From: Rhodoferax sp. OV413
Lineage (GTDB): Bacteria; Pseudomonadota; Gammaproteobacteria; Burkholderiales; Burkholderiaceae_C
Length of the DNA: 64,000 nucleotides
Assembly: GCF_900104385.1 (NCBI RefSeq)
Contig: NZ_FNJA01000001.1
Span: forward strand, 1,214,386 to 1,278,385
Direction: 5' to 3'
The position numbers and the translations under genes were made by a program. A model generated the notes under the pieces. That model had not been told where the DNA came from and made no database searches. It was given only the letters and a program-made list of their open reading frames with translations. Position 1 is the first letter of the stretch, and each line of letters begins with the position of its first letter. Below are positions 20,434-28,465 of this stretch, piece by piece.

Positions 20434-21726
20434 ATGCACTTCTTCCGCCCCAGACGGCTTTCCGTCCTCTCCATACTGGCCATCGTGCTGGCCACCATGG
20501 CGGCATCGCTGCTGGCCGTCAACTTCATCGGCGGCGAAAAGAAGATCGAACAGCACGTCACACGCGCCTACAGCATTGCCGACCCGCGCTTCGCGCAAGA
20601 GCTTGGCGTGCTGCTGGGGCGGGTGTTTTTGCCAGGCAGCCAAACGCAGGTGCTGCTGAACGGCGACCAGATTTTTCCGTCCATGCTGCAGGCAATCCGC
20701 TCCGCGCAGAAGACCATCACGTTCGAGACCTACATCTACTGGTCGGGCGAGGTGGGCCAGCAGTTTGCCGACGCATTGGCAGAGCGCGCCCGCCATGGCG
20801 TGAAAACCCACCTGCTGCTCGACTGGGTGGGCAGCGCCAAGATGGACGAGAAGCTGCTGGACGAGATGCGTTCGGCCGGCGTGCAAATCCAGAAATTCCA
20901 TCCGCCGCACTGGTCGCACCTGGGCCGGCTGAACAACCGCACCCACCGCAAGCTGCTGGTGGTGGATGGCCAGGTGGGCTTTACCGGCGGGGTCGGCATA
21001 GCCCCCGAGTGGACGGGCCAAGCCCAAGACCCCGGCCACTGGCGCGACACCCACTTCCGCATCGAGGGACCGGTGGTCGCCCAGCTGCAGGCGGTCTTTC
21101 TGGACAACTGGGTGAAGGTGACCGGCGACGTGCTCCATGGCCCCAGCTACTTCCCGCCACTGGCCCCGGTGGGCGACCATGTGGCGCAGATGTTCAGCAG
21201 CTCGCCCACTGGCGGCAGTGACAGCATGCAGCTGATGTACCTGATGGCCATCGGCGCGGCCGACCGCAGTATCGACCTGTCGGCCGCCTACTTCGTACCC
21301 GATGCATTGACCACCCGGGCGCTGCTGGCGGCCCTGCAGCGCGGCGTGAAACTACGGGTGGTGGTGCCCGGTGAGCACATCGACAGCGAGACGGTACGCA
21401 GCGCGTCGCGCGCCAAATGGGGGCCACTGCTGAGCGCCGGCGCGGTCATCGCCGAATACGCACCCACCATGTACCACTGCAAGGTGATGGTGGTGGATGA
21501 CCTGTTCGTATCTGTGGGGTCCACCAACTTCGACAACCGCTCGTTCCGGCTCAACGACGAGGCTACGCTGAACATCATCAGCCCCAGCTTTGCGCAGCAG
21601 CAAAAACAGATCTTCGAGGCCGACCTGGCGCAGTCGCGCCGCATCACGCTGGAACAATGGAACAACCGCCCGCTGCGCGAACGGGTCGGCGAATGGTACA
21701 GCGGACTGATCGCTTCGCAGCTGTAA
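20434..21726 (+). CDS. Phospholipase D / cardiolipin synthase-like protein
   Basis: Member of the phospholipase D superfamily, 430 residues, probably a cardiolipin synthase. One N-terminal helix (about 10-30) anchors it to the membrane. Two HKD motifs are intact: HRKLLVVD (H171, K173, D178) and HCKVMVVD (H348, K350, D355), each followed by the expected G/S-rich strands (GFTGGVGI, SVGSTNFDNRSF). Cardiolipin synthases make cardiolipin from two phosphatidylglycerols, but a related phospholipase activity cannot be excluded. I use the ATG at 20434 because longer in-frame starts run into the macA promoter region. Confidence 0.85.
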   Translation: MHFFRPRRLSVLSILAIVLATMAASLLAVNFIGGEKKIEQHVTRAYSIADPRFAQELGVLLGRVFLPGSQTQVLLNGDQIFPSMLQAIRSAQKTITFETYIYWSGEVGQQFADALAERARHGVKTHLLLDWVGSAKMDEKLLDEMRSAGVQIQKFHPPHWSHLGRLNNRTHRKLLVVDGQVGFTGGVGIAPEWTGQAQDPGHWRDTHFRIEGPVVAQLQAVFLDNWVKVTGDVLHGPSYFPPLAPVGDHVAQMFSSSPTGGSDSMQLMYLMAIGAADRSIDLSAAYFVPDALTTRALLAALQRGVKLRVVVPGEHIDSETVRSASRAKWGPLLSAGAVIAEYAPTMYHCKVMVVDDLFVSVGSTNFDNRSFRLNDEATLNIISPSFAQQQKQIFEADLAQSRRITLEQWNNRPLRERVGEWYSGLIASQL

Positions 21727-21821
21727 ATGCTGCCGGTGATCGGAGTGAACTGGCAGGGTTTGGGGGTTCCAGGGATTATTTGGTTGGGGCGTTTTCTGCG
21801 AGGCCGTTCACGTCAATAGGC

Positions 21822-22380
21822 AGGCCGGGATGTGCTCCCGGCGGCGCAGTAACGTTTCTTTTGCTTCGCCAAAAGAAAGTCACCAAAGAAAAGGCGAGCC
21901 GAAGTCGTCGTCCCTGCGCTGCGCTACGGGCACGCTGCGTTGCTCGGTCTGAGCGGGGTCCCGCTCGAACTCGGCCTACGGCCTCAGACAGTCGCGGGCC
22001 CTGATCCGCCCAGCCCTGCGCTACTCGCCGACGCCACACGGCGTGGGAGCGAACAACCAATACCAACAGCCGAACAGCCAACCCCAGCCCGGCGCAGCCG
22101 GGCTCGCGCCCTAGGCGCGATGTGGCGCGCTGCGCCACCGATCCCGATCCCCGGGGTCCCCCTCTGTATGCGCCGAGGAGCACAGCTTTGGGCGGATCAG
22201 GGCTGGCGTTGTTTGAGCCGCAGGCGAGTTTAGCCAGACCCCGCCCAAAGCGAAGCACCGCAGGTTTCCCAGCGCGATAGCGCTGGGACGCAGACAGTGG
22301 GGGCGCCTTTCTTTTGGTGACTTTTCTTTTGCGCAAAAGAAAAGTTACTGCGCCGCCGGGCGCATACCCGGCCGGGTATC
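21822..22380. repeat. ~560-bp noncoding element with ~65-bp inverted terminal arms
   Basis: The left arm (21822-21896) and the right arm (22303-22380) are near-perfect inverted copies: both contain the order CCCGGCGGCGCAGTAAC, a CTTTTGC/GCAAAAG palindrome, GTCACCAAA and AGGCG. Inner sequence includes a partial inverted pair (CTGATCCGCCCAGCCCTG near 22000 against GGGCGGATCAGGGCTGG near 22190). Open frames on both strands are low-complexity, and both arms translate to the same peptide (GGAVTFLL), a sign of repeat rather than gene. No transposase and no clear target duplication. I recall similar CTTTTG...CAAAAG repeats in other proteobacteria, but no family name can be given. Confidence 0.7.
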
Positions 22381-22761
22381 GCATGGACGCCAGTCGCGCA
22401 TCACACCACCCAAAGTTGCGTTGAAATCCTTGAAGAAAAATCCTACGCCCGCGGCTACGGGAAATAGAGCAGTGCAATCTCCATCTTTTGAGGGGCAGCC
22501 AACGCTGCATCCAGCCGTCACCAAGTTATGCCGAGCTATAGTGGTACACCACCTCAGGTCAAGGCTCTCCCTTTGCAGACCGATGCCTGCAACAAAAAGC
22601 CGCCAAGTTTCACGGAAAATTTATACCTGATGTTTTGCACTCCAGCCACATCGCAAGCCCAACGCCAACGCAGGTTTGCGAATTTTTCTTCACCAGATGT
22701 ATCGTCAAGCGCCGGATGTATCGACCGGGGTTTACGGTCTATATTGGGTTAAAGCGAAAGA
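22381..22761. other. Noncoding spacer before cassette-like genes
   Basis: No convincing gene. The only signal seen is a possible degenerate attC-like pair: GCCCAAC at ~22658 and GGGTTAAAGC ending ~22754, just before the first cassette gene. The small open frames here have no start site or protein-like composition. Confidence 0.4.
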
Positions 22762-23028
22762 ATGCCACGTCCTCTCGAGAAGGCGTTCACTTGGCTAGGC
22801 TTGGGCGCACTGTTCGTTCTTAACGCACTTCTCACCGCCGCGCCCTTTTTCTTCGTCTACGAGGGGCGAGTTCGTGAGGTCTCGAAAACTCCCTCTTTCG
22901 CGCGGATCTATTCCCTTCCGGATGACCCTATTGGGTTTTGGGGTGCCATGATCTTCCATGTCTTGATTGCCGGCGTCGGGTGGCGAGTTCTGATGGCTGC
23001 GTGGCGAGATAGCACAGAGCAGCGGTGA
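22762..23028 (+). CDS. Small two-helix membrane protein, unknown function (cassette-like gene 1)
   Basis: An 88-residue protein with two hydrophobic segments: WLGLGALFVLNALLTAAPFFFVY (about 11-33) and FWGAMIFHVLIAGVGWRVLM (about 59-78), joined by a polar loop with RIYSLPDDP. I do not recognise a family. It starts with ATG after AAAGA and is followed after ~45 bases by an attC-like structure, so it looks like the gene of an integron cassette. No function is proposed. Confidence 0.62.
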   Translation: MPRPLEKAFTWLGLGALFVLNALLTAAPFFFVYEGRVREVSKTPSFARIYSLPDDPIGFWGAMIFHVLIAGVGWRVLMAAWRDSTEQR

Positions 23029-23071
23029 ATGCCGAGTTCGAAATGAGTACACCGTTCCGCTCCAACATGCG

Positions 23072-23158
23072 CTCTAACAAGTCAATCGACTCGGACCCAC
23101 AGCTGCAGGAGGCGGCTTCGCCGCAGAGTGTTGTGGTCCGGTCATCTTCACGTTAGGC
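23072..23158 (+). repeat. Putative integron attC site 1
   Basis: Begins TCTAACAAGTC (an R''-like end; RYYYAAC with one mismatch) and ends CGTTAGGC, an exact GTTRRRY core with the expected cut between G23152 and T23153. The arms CGGACC (23092-23097) and GGTCCG (23135-23140) pair, with a variable loop holding GGCTTCGCC. The next gene begins five bases after the core, as usual for cassettes. Confidence 0.75.
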
Positions 23159-23162
23159 AACC

Positions 23163-23624
23163 ATGCGGATCGAAAAGATTGAGGAAACTCTTTCCAATCT
23201 AGAAATCGCTCATCGTCAGATTGAACGGGCGATAGTTATTTTCTTAGATGACAAGGACTATGTTTCAGCACTTACGCTTGCTGGTGCCGCAGAAGAAATA
23301 CTAGGAAAGCTATTGAACCAAAAAGGGAAAGAGCACTGGCTAGACAGTATTTCTAAAGGAGCACTTCGAGCACTAGGCTTCCAGAAAAAAGAATTGCAAT
23401 CTCTCGAGGCAACAAAAGCAAGGAAGGAAATAGCCAACATCGCTAATCTTCACAAAAACAGAGTGAAGCACTACAACAATGACGGGACAATCACATTTTT
23501 CGTAGATGTCGCTGCCGCAGAGATGATTGATCGTGCAATCTCTAACTACTTCGATTTAACCAAGCGGGAAACTGGGGCCATGGGACGATTCAAAGAATTG
23601 ATTCTCTGGGGCAACAATGCCTAA
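23163..23624 (+). CDS. Hypothetical protein, cassette gene 2 (AT-rich, helical)
   Basis: A 153-residue, mostly alpha-helical soluble protein of visibly lower GC than its surroundings. The N-terminal part (RIEKIEETLSNLEIAHRQIERA) looks like a long amphipathic helix, followed by ALTLAGAAEEILGKLL and a charged segment NLHKNRVKHYNND. The AGAAEEILG helix and the later Asn/Arg/His segment recall HEPN-like folds, but the usual R-x4-6-H motif is not clear, so no function is claimed. Its stop codon lies within the first bases of the next attC-like site, typical of cassette genes. Confidence 0.72.
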   Translation: MRIEKIEETLSNLEIAHRQIERAIVIFLDDKDYVSALTLAGAAEEILGKLLNQKGKEHWLDSISKGALRALGFQKKELQSLEATKARKEIANIANLHKNRVKHYNNDGTITFFVDVAAAEMIDRAISNYFDLTKRETGAMGRFKELILWGNNA

Positions 23625-23678
23625 CCCTACGGTCAAGTTTGCTGCGCTAAAGCGCAGCCCCTTACCTTCACGCTAGGC
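23619..23678 (+). repeat. Putative integron attC site 2 (60 bp)
   Basis: A compact 60-bp site: perfect R'' GCCTAAC at 23619-23625, end GCTAGGC (GTTAGGC with one change) at 23672-23678. Arms GGT(C)AAG and CTTACC pair with one extrahelical base, and a perfect inner hairpin GCTGCGCT/AGCGCAGC closes it. Size and layout match the classic 59-base element. Confidence 0.78.
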
Positions 23679-23735
23679 CGCACATGAACACCTCACGGCC
23701 CCCCGTTTACGCAACACTCGAAACCAAGGAAACAC

Positions 23736-24113
23736 ATGGGACTATTTGACGGAATGCTGGGGAACGCGTCCAAGATCGACGCAGCGAAAATACAAGCCGA
23801 GTTCAGCCAGATACTTGCACCTGGCGAGAAGGTGGAGCACGCCTACCAGCTGATTCGCGACTACTTTGTCTTCACCGACAAGCGTTTTGTTCTTGTCGAC
23901 AAGCAAGGGATAACAGGAAGCAAGGTGGAATACCACTCAATTCCGTACAAGAGCATCACCCACTTCAGCATCGAAACCGCGGGCACCTTTGACCTGGATG
24001 CAGAGCTCAAGATCTGGATATCGGGGACGGCGGCCCCGCTGCAGAAGCAGTTCAACAAGAAGCTGAGCATCTACGAGGTGCAGTCCGTCCTCGCAAGTTA
24101 CGTCCTGCGGTAG
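23736..24113 (+). CDS. Bacterial PH-domain protein (cassette gene 3)
   Basis: A 125-residue protein matching the bacterial pleckstrin-homology family (PF08000-like): MGLFDGMLGNAS, then GEKVEHAYQLIRDYFVFTDKR, the strand pattern FVLVDKQG, YHSIPYKSITHFSIE and GTFDLDAELKIW, ending in a helix. These small cytosolic proteins have no established reaction. The start follows AAGGA at six bases. It lies 57 bases after attC-like site 2, so it may be a third cassette, although no attC is seen after it; a copy of the 55-70 bp repeat occupies that place. Confidence 0.8.
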   Translation: MGLFDGMLGNASKIDAAKIQAEFSQILAPGEKVEHAYQLIRDYFVFTDKRFVLVDKQGITGSKVEYHSIPYKSITHFSIETAGTFDLDAELKIWISGTAAPLQKQFNKKLSIYEVQSVLASYVLR

Positions 24114-24168
24114 CGCGCTGCGGCCTTCATCGAGCAGGCCTCAGAGGGATCGCGGCCCCGATCCACTC

Positions 24169-24232
24169 CACTACAAAATAAATAGCTACTTCCGCAGGCA
24201 GCACCTCCGCCAGCGGCCGTTTTCATTCAAAC
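24169..24232 (+). repeat. Copy of 55-70 bp repeat between cassette gene 3 and regulator gene
   Basis: Contains CTACAAAATAAATAGCTACT, CCGCAGGCAGC and CCGCCAGCGGC, in family order. It lies between two convergent genes and contains no open frame. Confidence 0.72.
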
Positions 24233-24236
24233 CCCC

Positions 24237-24884
24237 TCACTCCCCATCCAACAAGCCCTCCTTCACCGCCAGCCTTACCAGCCCGGTGATATCGCTCACC
24301 CCCAGCTTGCCCATCACCCGCGACCGGTAGGTCTCCACTGTCTTGGCCGACAGGTTCAACGTGTGGGCGATGCTGCTACTGGGCTGGCCGCGGACCACCA
24401 GGTTCAGCACCTGGCGCTCGCGCTGCGACAAGGTGTGCAGGGGCTCCAGCGGCGCGTTGGGCTCGGGGGGTAGCAGGGCTTCCTGGGCGACACGGGCGAT
24501 GGCTGGGCTCCAGTAATGCTGGCCGCCACAGGCATGGCGCAGCGCGGTGATCACCTCGGCGCCGGACGCGCCTTTCAGCACATAACCCATGGCGCCCATG
24601 CGCACCGCGTCCATCACCTGGCGCGGCTGGGCCATCATGCTCAGCACGACGACGCGGGACGGGGTCTTACGGCGCTGCAGCTCGGCCAGCAGCTCGTGAC
24701 CGGAGCGCTCGCCCAGCGACAAATCGAGCAGCACACAGGCCGGCGGCGCCCGCACGATGTCGTGCAAGGCAGTGGGCAGATCGCCGCTCTCTCCCACCAC
24801 ACAGAAGCCCGCGGGCTCCAGCAGCGCGCGCAGGCCTTCGCGCAGGATGGCGTGGTCGTCGACCAGGTAAACGGTGTCGGTCAT
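24237..24884 (-). CDS. NarL/FixJ-type (LuxR-HTH) response regulator
   Basis: Two-component regulator of 215 residues. The receiver domain has the acidic pair in LVDDH, the phospho-acceptor Asp in VLLDLSL, Ser in VVLSMM and Lys in YVLKG. The C-terminal LuxR-type helix-turn-helix reads LSQRERQVLNLVVRG...TVETYRSRVMGKLGV. Its start overlaps the stop of the sensor kinase gene (ATGA), so the two are a pair. Targets are not evident; the divergent beta-glucosidase and sugar-importer genes are the nearest candidates. Confidence 0.9.
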   Translation of the reverse strand: MTDTVYLVDDHAILREGLRALLEPAGFCVVGESGDLPTALHDIVRAPPACVLLDLSLGERSGHELLAELQRRKTPSRVVVLSMMAQPRQVMDAVRMGAMGYVLKGASGAEVITALRHACGGQHYWSPAIARVAQEALLPPEPNAPLEPLHTLSQRERQVLNLVVRGQPSSSIAHTLNLSAKTVETYRSRVMGKLGVSDITGLVRLAVKEGLLDGE

Positions 24885-26842
24885 GGGGAGTAATTCAGTT
24901 CGATGACAGTGCCGCGCTCGTCATCGCCGGAGCGGGCGCCCAGCGAGGCGCCTATGGCCTGGGAGCGTTCGCGCATGCCCACCAGGCCCAGGTGGCCGGG
25001 CTTGAGAGCGCGGCCTATCGGGCCTAGGCCGATGCCGTCGTCCTGCACCAGCAGGCGCAGGCCCTGCGTGCCCAGGGGTTCGATGCCCACGCGCAAGCTC
25101 CGGCATTGCGAATGGCATAGCGCGTTGGCGATAGCCTCGCGGGCCACCATGAAGACCGCGTATTCGACCTCGGGGCTCCAGCGCCTATCGGCCATGGCCG
25201 GGGGGATGTGCAGGCTGATGGCGACGGCGGCGTGGTTGGCGGTTTCGGCCTGGATTTCGTTGTCCAGCGCCACGCCCAGGCCATGCTCTTGCAGCAGCGG
25301 CGGGCGCAGTTCGACCAGCACCTGGCGCACCTCGCGCATGCCGCGGTCGATCATGCTGGACACCCGGGTCCAGCTCTGGTCGATGGCCGCCGTGGGGCTG
25401 GGCGGCAGCTGGGCGCGCAGCGCATCGACCGAAATCCGCAAGGTGGTCAGGGTCTGGCCGAGCTGGTCATGCAGCAGCTGGGCCAGGCGGCGGTTGGTCT
25501 GCTGCTCGGCCTCCATCAGCTGGCGCGACAGGGCCGACAGCTGCTCGCGGTAGCGCAGCAAGGCCTGCTCGGATTCGACCCGCTCGGTCACGTCGCGGGC
25601 GGTCAGGGTGAACAGCACCTCGCCGTTGACCCGGGTTTCCGAGGCCGAGGCTTCGAGGTGCAGGGTGGCGCCGTCGTGGCGCTTGGCCGACAGGGTGCGC
25701 ACGGTGCCGATCAGCGTGGGCAGGTCCAGATGGGGCAGCACCTCGGCCAGCGGCAGTCCCAGCAGCAGCCCGGCGCTGCGGCCAAAGATGCGCTGCGCGG
25801 CAGGGTTGGAAAACACCACGCAGGCCTGGGCGTCCAGGCCCAGGATGGCGTCGCTGGTGGTGGAGACGATGGCCGACAGCAGGGCCTCGCTTTCGCGGAT
25901 TTTTTGCTCGGCCTGGCGCCGGTCGCTGAGGTCGCGGGCCACCAGCACCACGGCCACGATGGCATCGCTTTCGTCGCGCTGCGGGTACAGCAGCAGATTG
26001 CCCCAGAAGCGACCGCCGGGCTGGCGCGGCAGCCAGCCTTCGAACTCCATGCGCTGGCCGCCGGCGGCACCGTCCAGCAGTTGCTGTACCCGCGCCTGTT
26101 CAAACGGCAGCTGGGCCAGCAGCGGGCGCATGTCCTGGCCCAGGGCCTCGACCGCGGGCACGCCAAACAGGGTCTCGGCATTGCGGTTCCAGCTTTGCAC
26201 CCGGCCCGCGGGCGACAGCTGCAGCATGGCGATGTCCACTGCCGCATCGACCAGCAGGTCGACCTGCTGCTTGGCTGCGCGCACCGCGGTATGGGCGCGC
26301 AGCTCTTCGCTGATGTCGGTATGCGTACCCAGGTAGCCGATGAAGTCGTCGCCATCAAACAGCGGCGTGGTGTACCACTGCACCCAGGCCACCCGGCCGT
26401 CGGGGCGCTGCTGGATGCCGCGGCCGTGCAGGGCGATGCGCTCGGTGCGCATGCGGTGCAGCGATTTACAGACGCTGTCGTACTGGTCGTGCAGTATCCA
26501 CAGGCCGACGGGCGAGCGGCCCACGGCCACGTCGGCGGCAAAGCCGGTCATCAGTTCGCTTGCGCGGTTCTGGTAGACCACGTTGAAGTCTGCGTCGTAC
26601 AACACCAGGCCTACAGGCATCTCGCGCAGCAGCTGCCAGACGCGGCGGCTGTTGGTCACCACCACCGACTCGGCCTGGGCCTCGCCGCGCTGGTCCAGCA
26701 GATCGGCCTCGCCCATCCAGCGCCATACCGCCCCCTGGCCAAAGCGCGGGTCGGTCTGCCGCTGCTGCTCGACGTTGATGGTCACGCCGGGCAGGCCATC
26801 GGCACCCAGGCGGTCGGTCAAATGGGGTGGCTGGTCGGACAT
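24881..26842 (-). CDS. PAS-domain sensor histidine kinase (HisKA_3 type)
   Basis: A 653-residue kinase without obvious transmembrane segments, so probably cytoplasmic. After ~70 residues come three PAS-like domains (around LVLYDADFNVVYQNRASELM, MLQLSPAGRVQSWNRNAETLFG and ILGLDAQACVVFSNPAAQRIFG), a coiled linker, the HisKA_3 dimerisation box RLAQLLHDQLGQTL with the phosphorylated His, and an ATPase domain with REAIANALCHS, DDGIGLG and HLGLVGMRER. The start is the ATG at 26842; longer frames extend into a promoter region. Pairs with the downstream regulator. The signal is unknown; no heme- or flavin-binding signature was recognised. Confidence 0.88.
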   Translation of the reverse strand: MSDQPPHLTDRLGADGLPGVTINVEQQRQTDPRFGQGAVWRWMGEADLLDQRGEAQAESVVVTNSRRVWQLLREMPVGLVLYDADFNVVYQNRASELMTGFAADVAVGRSPVGLWILHDQYDSVCKSLHRMRTERIALHGRGIQQRPDGRVAWVQWYTTPLFDGDDFIGYLGTHTDISEELRAHTAVRAAKQQVDLLVDAAVDIAMLQLSPAGRVQSWNRNAETLFGVPAVEALGQDMRPLLAQLPFEQARVQQLLDGAAGGQRMEFEGWLPRQPGGRFWGNLLLYPQRDESDAIVAVVLVARDLSDRRQAEQKIRESEALLSAIVSTTSDAILGLDAQACVVFSNPAAQRIFGRSAGLLLGLPLAEVLPHLDLPTLIGTVRTLSAKRHDGATLHLEASASETRVNGEVLFTLTARDVTERVESEQALLRYREQLSALSRQLMEAEQQTNRRLAQLLHDQLGQTLTTLRISVDALRAQLPPSPTAAIDQSWTRVSSMIDRGMREVRQVLVELRPPLLQEHGLGVALDNEIQAETANHAAVAISLHIPPAMADRRWSPEVEYAVFMVAREAIANALCHSQCRSLRVGIEPLGTQGLRLLVQDDGIGLGPIGRALKPGHLGLVGMRERSQAIGASLGARSGDDERGTVIELNYSP

Positions 26843-27005
26843 AGGTAAGCGCGGATATAAGCGCGTGTTTGGCGAAAGATTGTCGAGTGTGCCCCTAAAC
26901 CAAAGTCTCAGGGATTGCGATAGTGCGAGTGTCAAACTTTCCCGACATACCAATCGGGCTGCGCTGCCTAACATGGCCTCACTAACCCACCCTACCCGGA
27001 GCACC

Positions 27006-28373
27006 ATGCCAGCCGTACCCGCATTGAACATCCCCGCCAACTCGGCGATTGCCCAGCCCGAATTCCTGATGGGCGTGGCCACGGCCTCGTACCAGATCGA
27101 AGGCGCTGCCGATGAAGACGGCCGCCTGCAGTCCATCTGGGACACCTATTGCGACGAACCCGGCCGCGTGCTGCATGGCGACACCGGCGACGTGGCCTGC
27201 GACCACTACCACCGCTGGGAAGCCGACGTGGACCTGATCGCGGGCCTGGGCGTGGACGCCTACCGCCTGTCCATCGCCTGGCCGCGCGTGATGGATGAAA
27301 AAGGCGTGCCCAACGCCAAGGGCATCAGCTTCTACAAAAAGCTGCTGGACGCACTCAAGGCCAAGGGCGTGCAAACCTATGTCACGCTGTACCACTGGGA
27401 CCTGCCCCAGCACCTGCAAGACCGCGGCGGCTGGGCCAGCCGCGAAACCGCTTACGCGTTCGCCGACTATGCCGACCTGATGAGCCGCGAGCTGGCCGGC
27501 AAGGTCACGGCCTGGGCCACGCTGAACGAACCCTGGTGCTCGGCCTACCTGGGCTACGGAATCGGCCGCCATGCGCCCGGCGTGACCGACCTGCGCCAGA
27601 CCACCCAAGCCCTGCACCACCTGCTACTGGGCCACGGCCTGGCCCTGGCCAAGATCCGCGCCAACGACCCCGGCGCGCTGCGCGGCATCGTCTGCAATAC
27701 CGGCGTGTTCGGCCCGCAGACCGATAGCGCGGCCGACAAAGACGCCGCCTACCTGGCCCATGTGCAGCAAAACTACTGGGTGTTCGACCCGCTGATGCTG
27801 GGCAGCTACCCGAAAGACATGTTCCGCCTGTGGCCGGGCACCGAGCCCCTGGTGCTGCCAGGCGACATGGAAATCATCTCCACCCCCATGGACTTCCTGG
27901 GTATCAACTACTACTTCCGCAGCGTGGTCGAGACCGATGGCAAAGGCGGCTACAAAGAGGCACCGCATTCCGACAAGGTGGAGCGCACGCAAATGGGCTG
28001 GGAGGTCTATCCCAAGGGCCTGACCGAGATCCTGGTTGACTTCAACGCCCGCTACCAGGACATGCCACCGGTCTACATCACCGAAAACGGCATGGCCAGC
28101 GACGACAGCGTGAGCGATGGCAGCGTGGCCGACCCGCAGCGCATCCGCTTCCTCGAAAACCACCTGATGGCGGTGAACGACGCGATCAAGGCCGGCGTGG
28201 ATGTGCGCGGCTACTTCATCTGGTCGCTGATGGACAACTTCGAATGGGCCTATGGCTACGAGCGCCGCTTCGGCATCACCCATGTGGACTACACCACCCA
28301 GGTGCGCACGCCCAAGCACAGCTCCCTGGCCGTGCAAGCCTTTTTGCAGCAACGCAAGCGCCCCCAGCGCTAA
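27006..28373 (+). CDS. Family 1 glycoside hydrolase (beta-glucosidase)
   Basis: Retaining beta-glycosidase of 455 residues, GH1 length. The acid/base Glu is in TLNEPWC (~174) and the nucleophile Glu in YITENG (~360). Other signatures are the N-terminal FLMGVATASYQIEGA, sugar-binding W in LYHWDLPQ and the C-terminal WSLMDNFEWAYGYERRFG that contacts glucose. No signal peptide, so it cleaves imported disaccharides in the cytoplasm. It lies 92 bases before the sugar-binding-protein gene of an ABC importer, suggesting uptake and hydrolysis of a beta-glucoside such as cellobiose; that substrate is inferred. Confidence 0.93.
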   Translation: MPAVPALNIPANSAIAQPEFLMGVATASYQIEGAADEDGRLQSIWDTYCDEPGRVLHGDTGDVACDHYHRWEADVDLIAGLGVDAYRLSIAWPRVMDEKGVPNAKGISFYKKLLDALKAKGVQTYVTLYHWDLPQHLQDRGGWASRETAYAFADYADLMSRELAGKVTAWATLNEPWCSAYLGYGIGRHAPGVTDLRQTTQALHHLLLGHGLALAKIRANDPGALRGIVCNTGVFGPQTDSAADKDAAYLAHVQQNYWVFDPLMLGSYPKDMFRLWPGTEPLVLPGDMEIISTPMDFLGINYYFRSVVETDGKGGYKEAPHSDKVERTQMGWEVYPKGLTEILVDFNARYQDMPPVYITENGMASDDSVSDGSVADPQRIRFLENHLMAVNDAIKAGVDVRGYFIWSLMDNFEWAYGYERRFGITHVDYTTQVRTPKHSSLAVQAFLQQRKRPQR

Positions 28374-28465
28374 CCCGTCTGGCAAGATCGACCACCATGG
28401 CCGATCTGCCGGTTTTCCGCATGGGCCGCAAGCCCTGAACATTACCTATAAAAACTGGAGACAAC

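Noticed and set aside
21776-22510. Open frame of 244 codons on the minus strand
   Set aside because: Spans the inverted-arm element; both arms translate to the same peptide and the rest is Arg/Gly/Ala-rich, so it is repeat DNA and not a gene.
22658-22757. Possible third attC site before the first cassette gene
   Set aside because: Has GCCCAAC and GGGTTAAAG ends, but the last core base is wrong and the inner arms do not pair convincingly.
25208-26848. Open frame of 546 codons on the plus strand
   Set aside because: Antisense to the PAS sensor kinase with Gln/His/Ala-rich shadow composition.
28374-28420. Inverted repeat (GGC-AGATCG/CGATCT-GCC) after the beta-glucosidase gene
   Set aside because: Imperfect, no T run, and too short to call terminator or operator.
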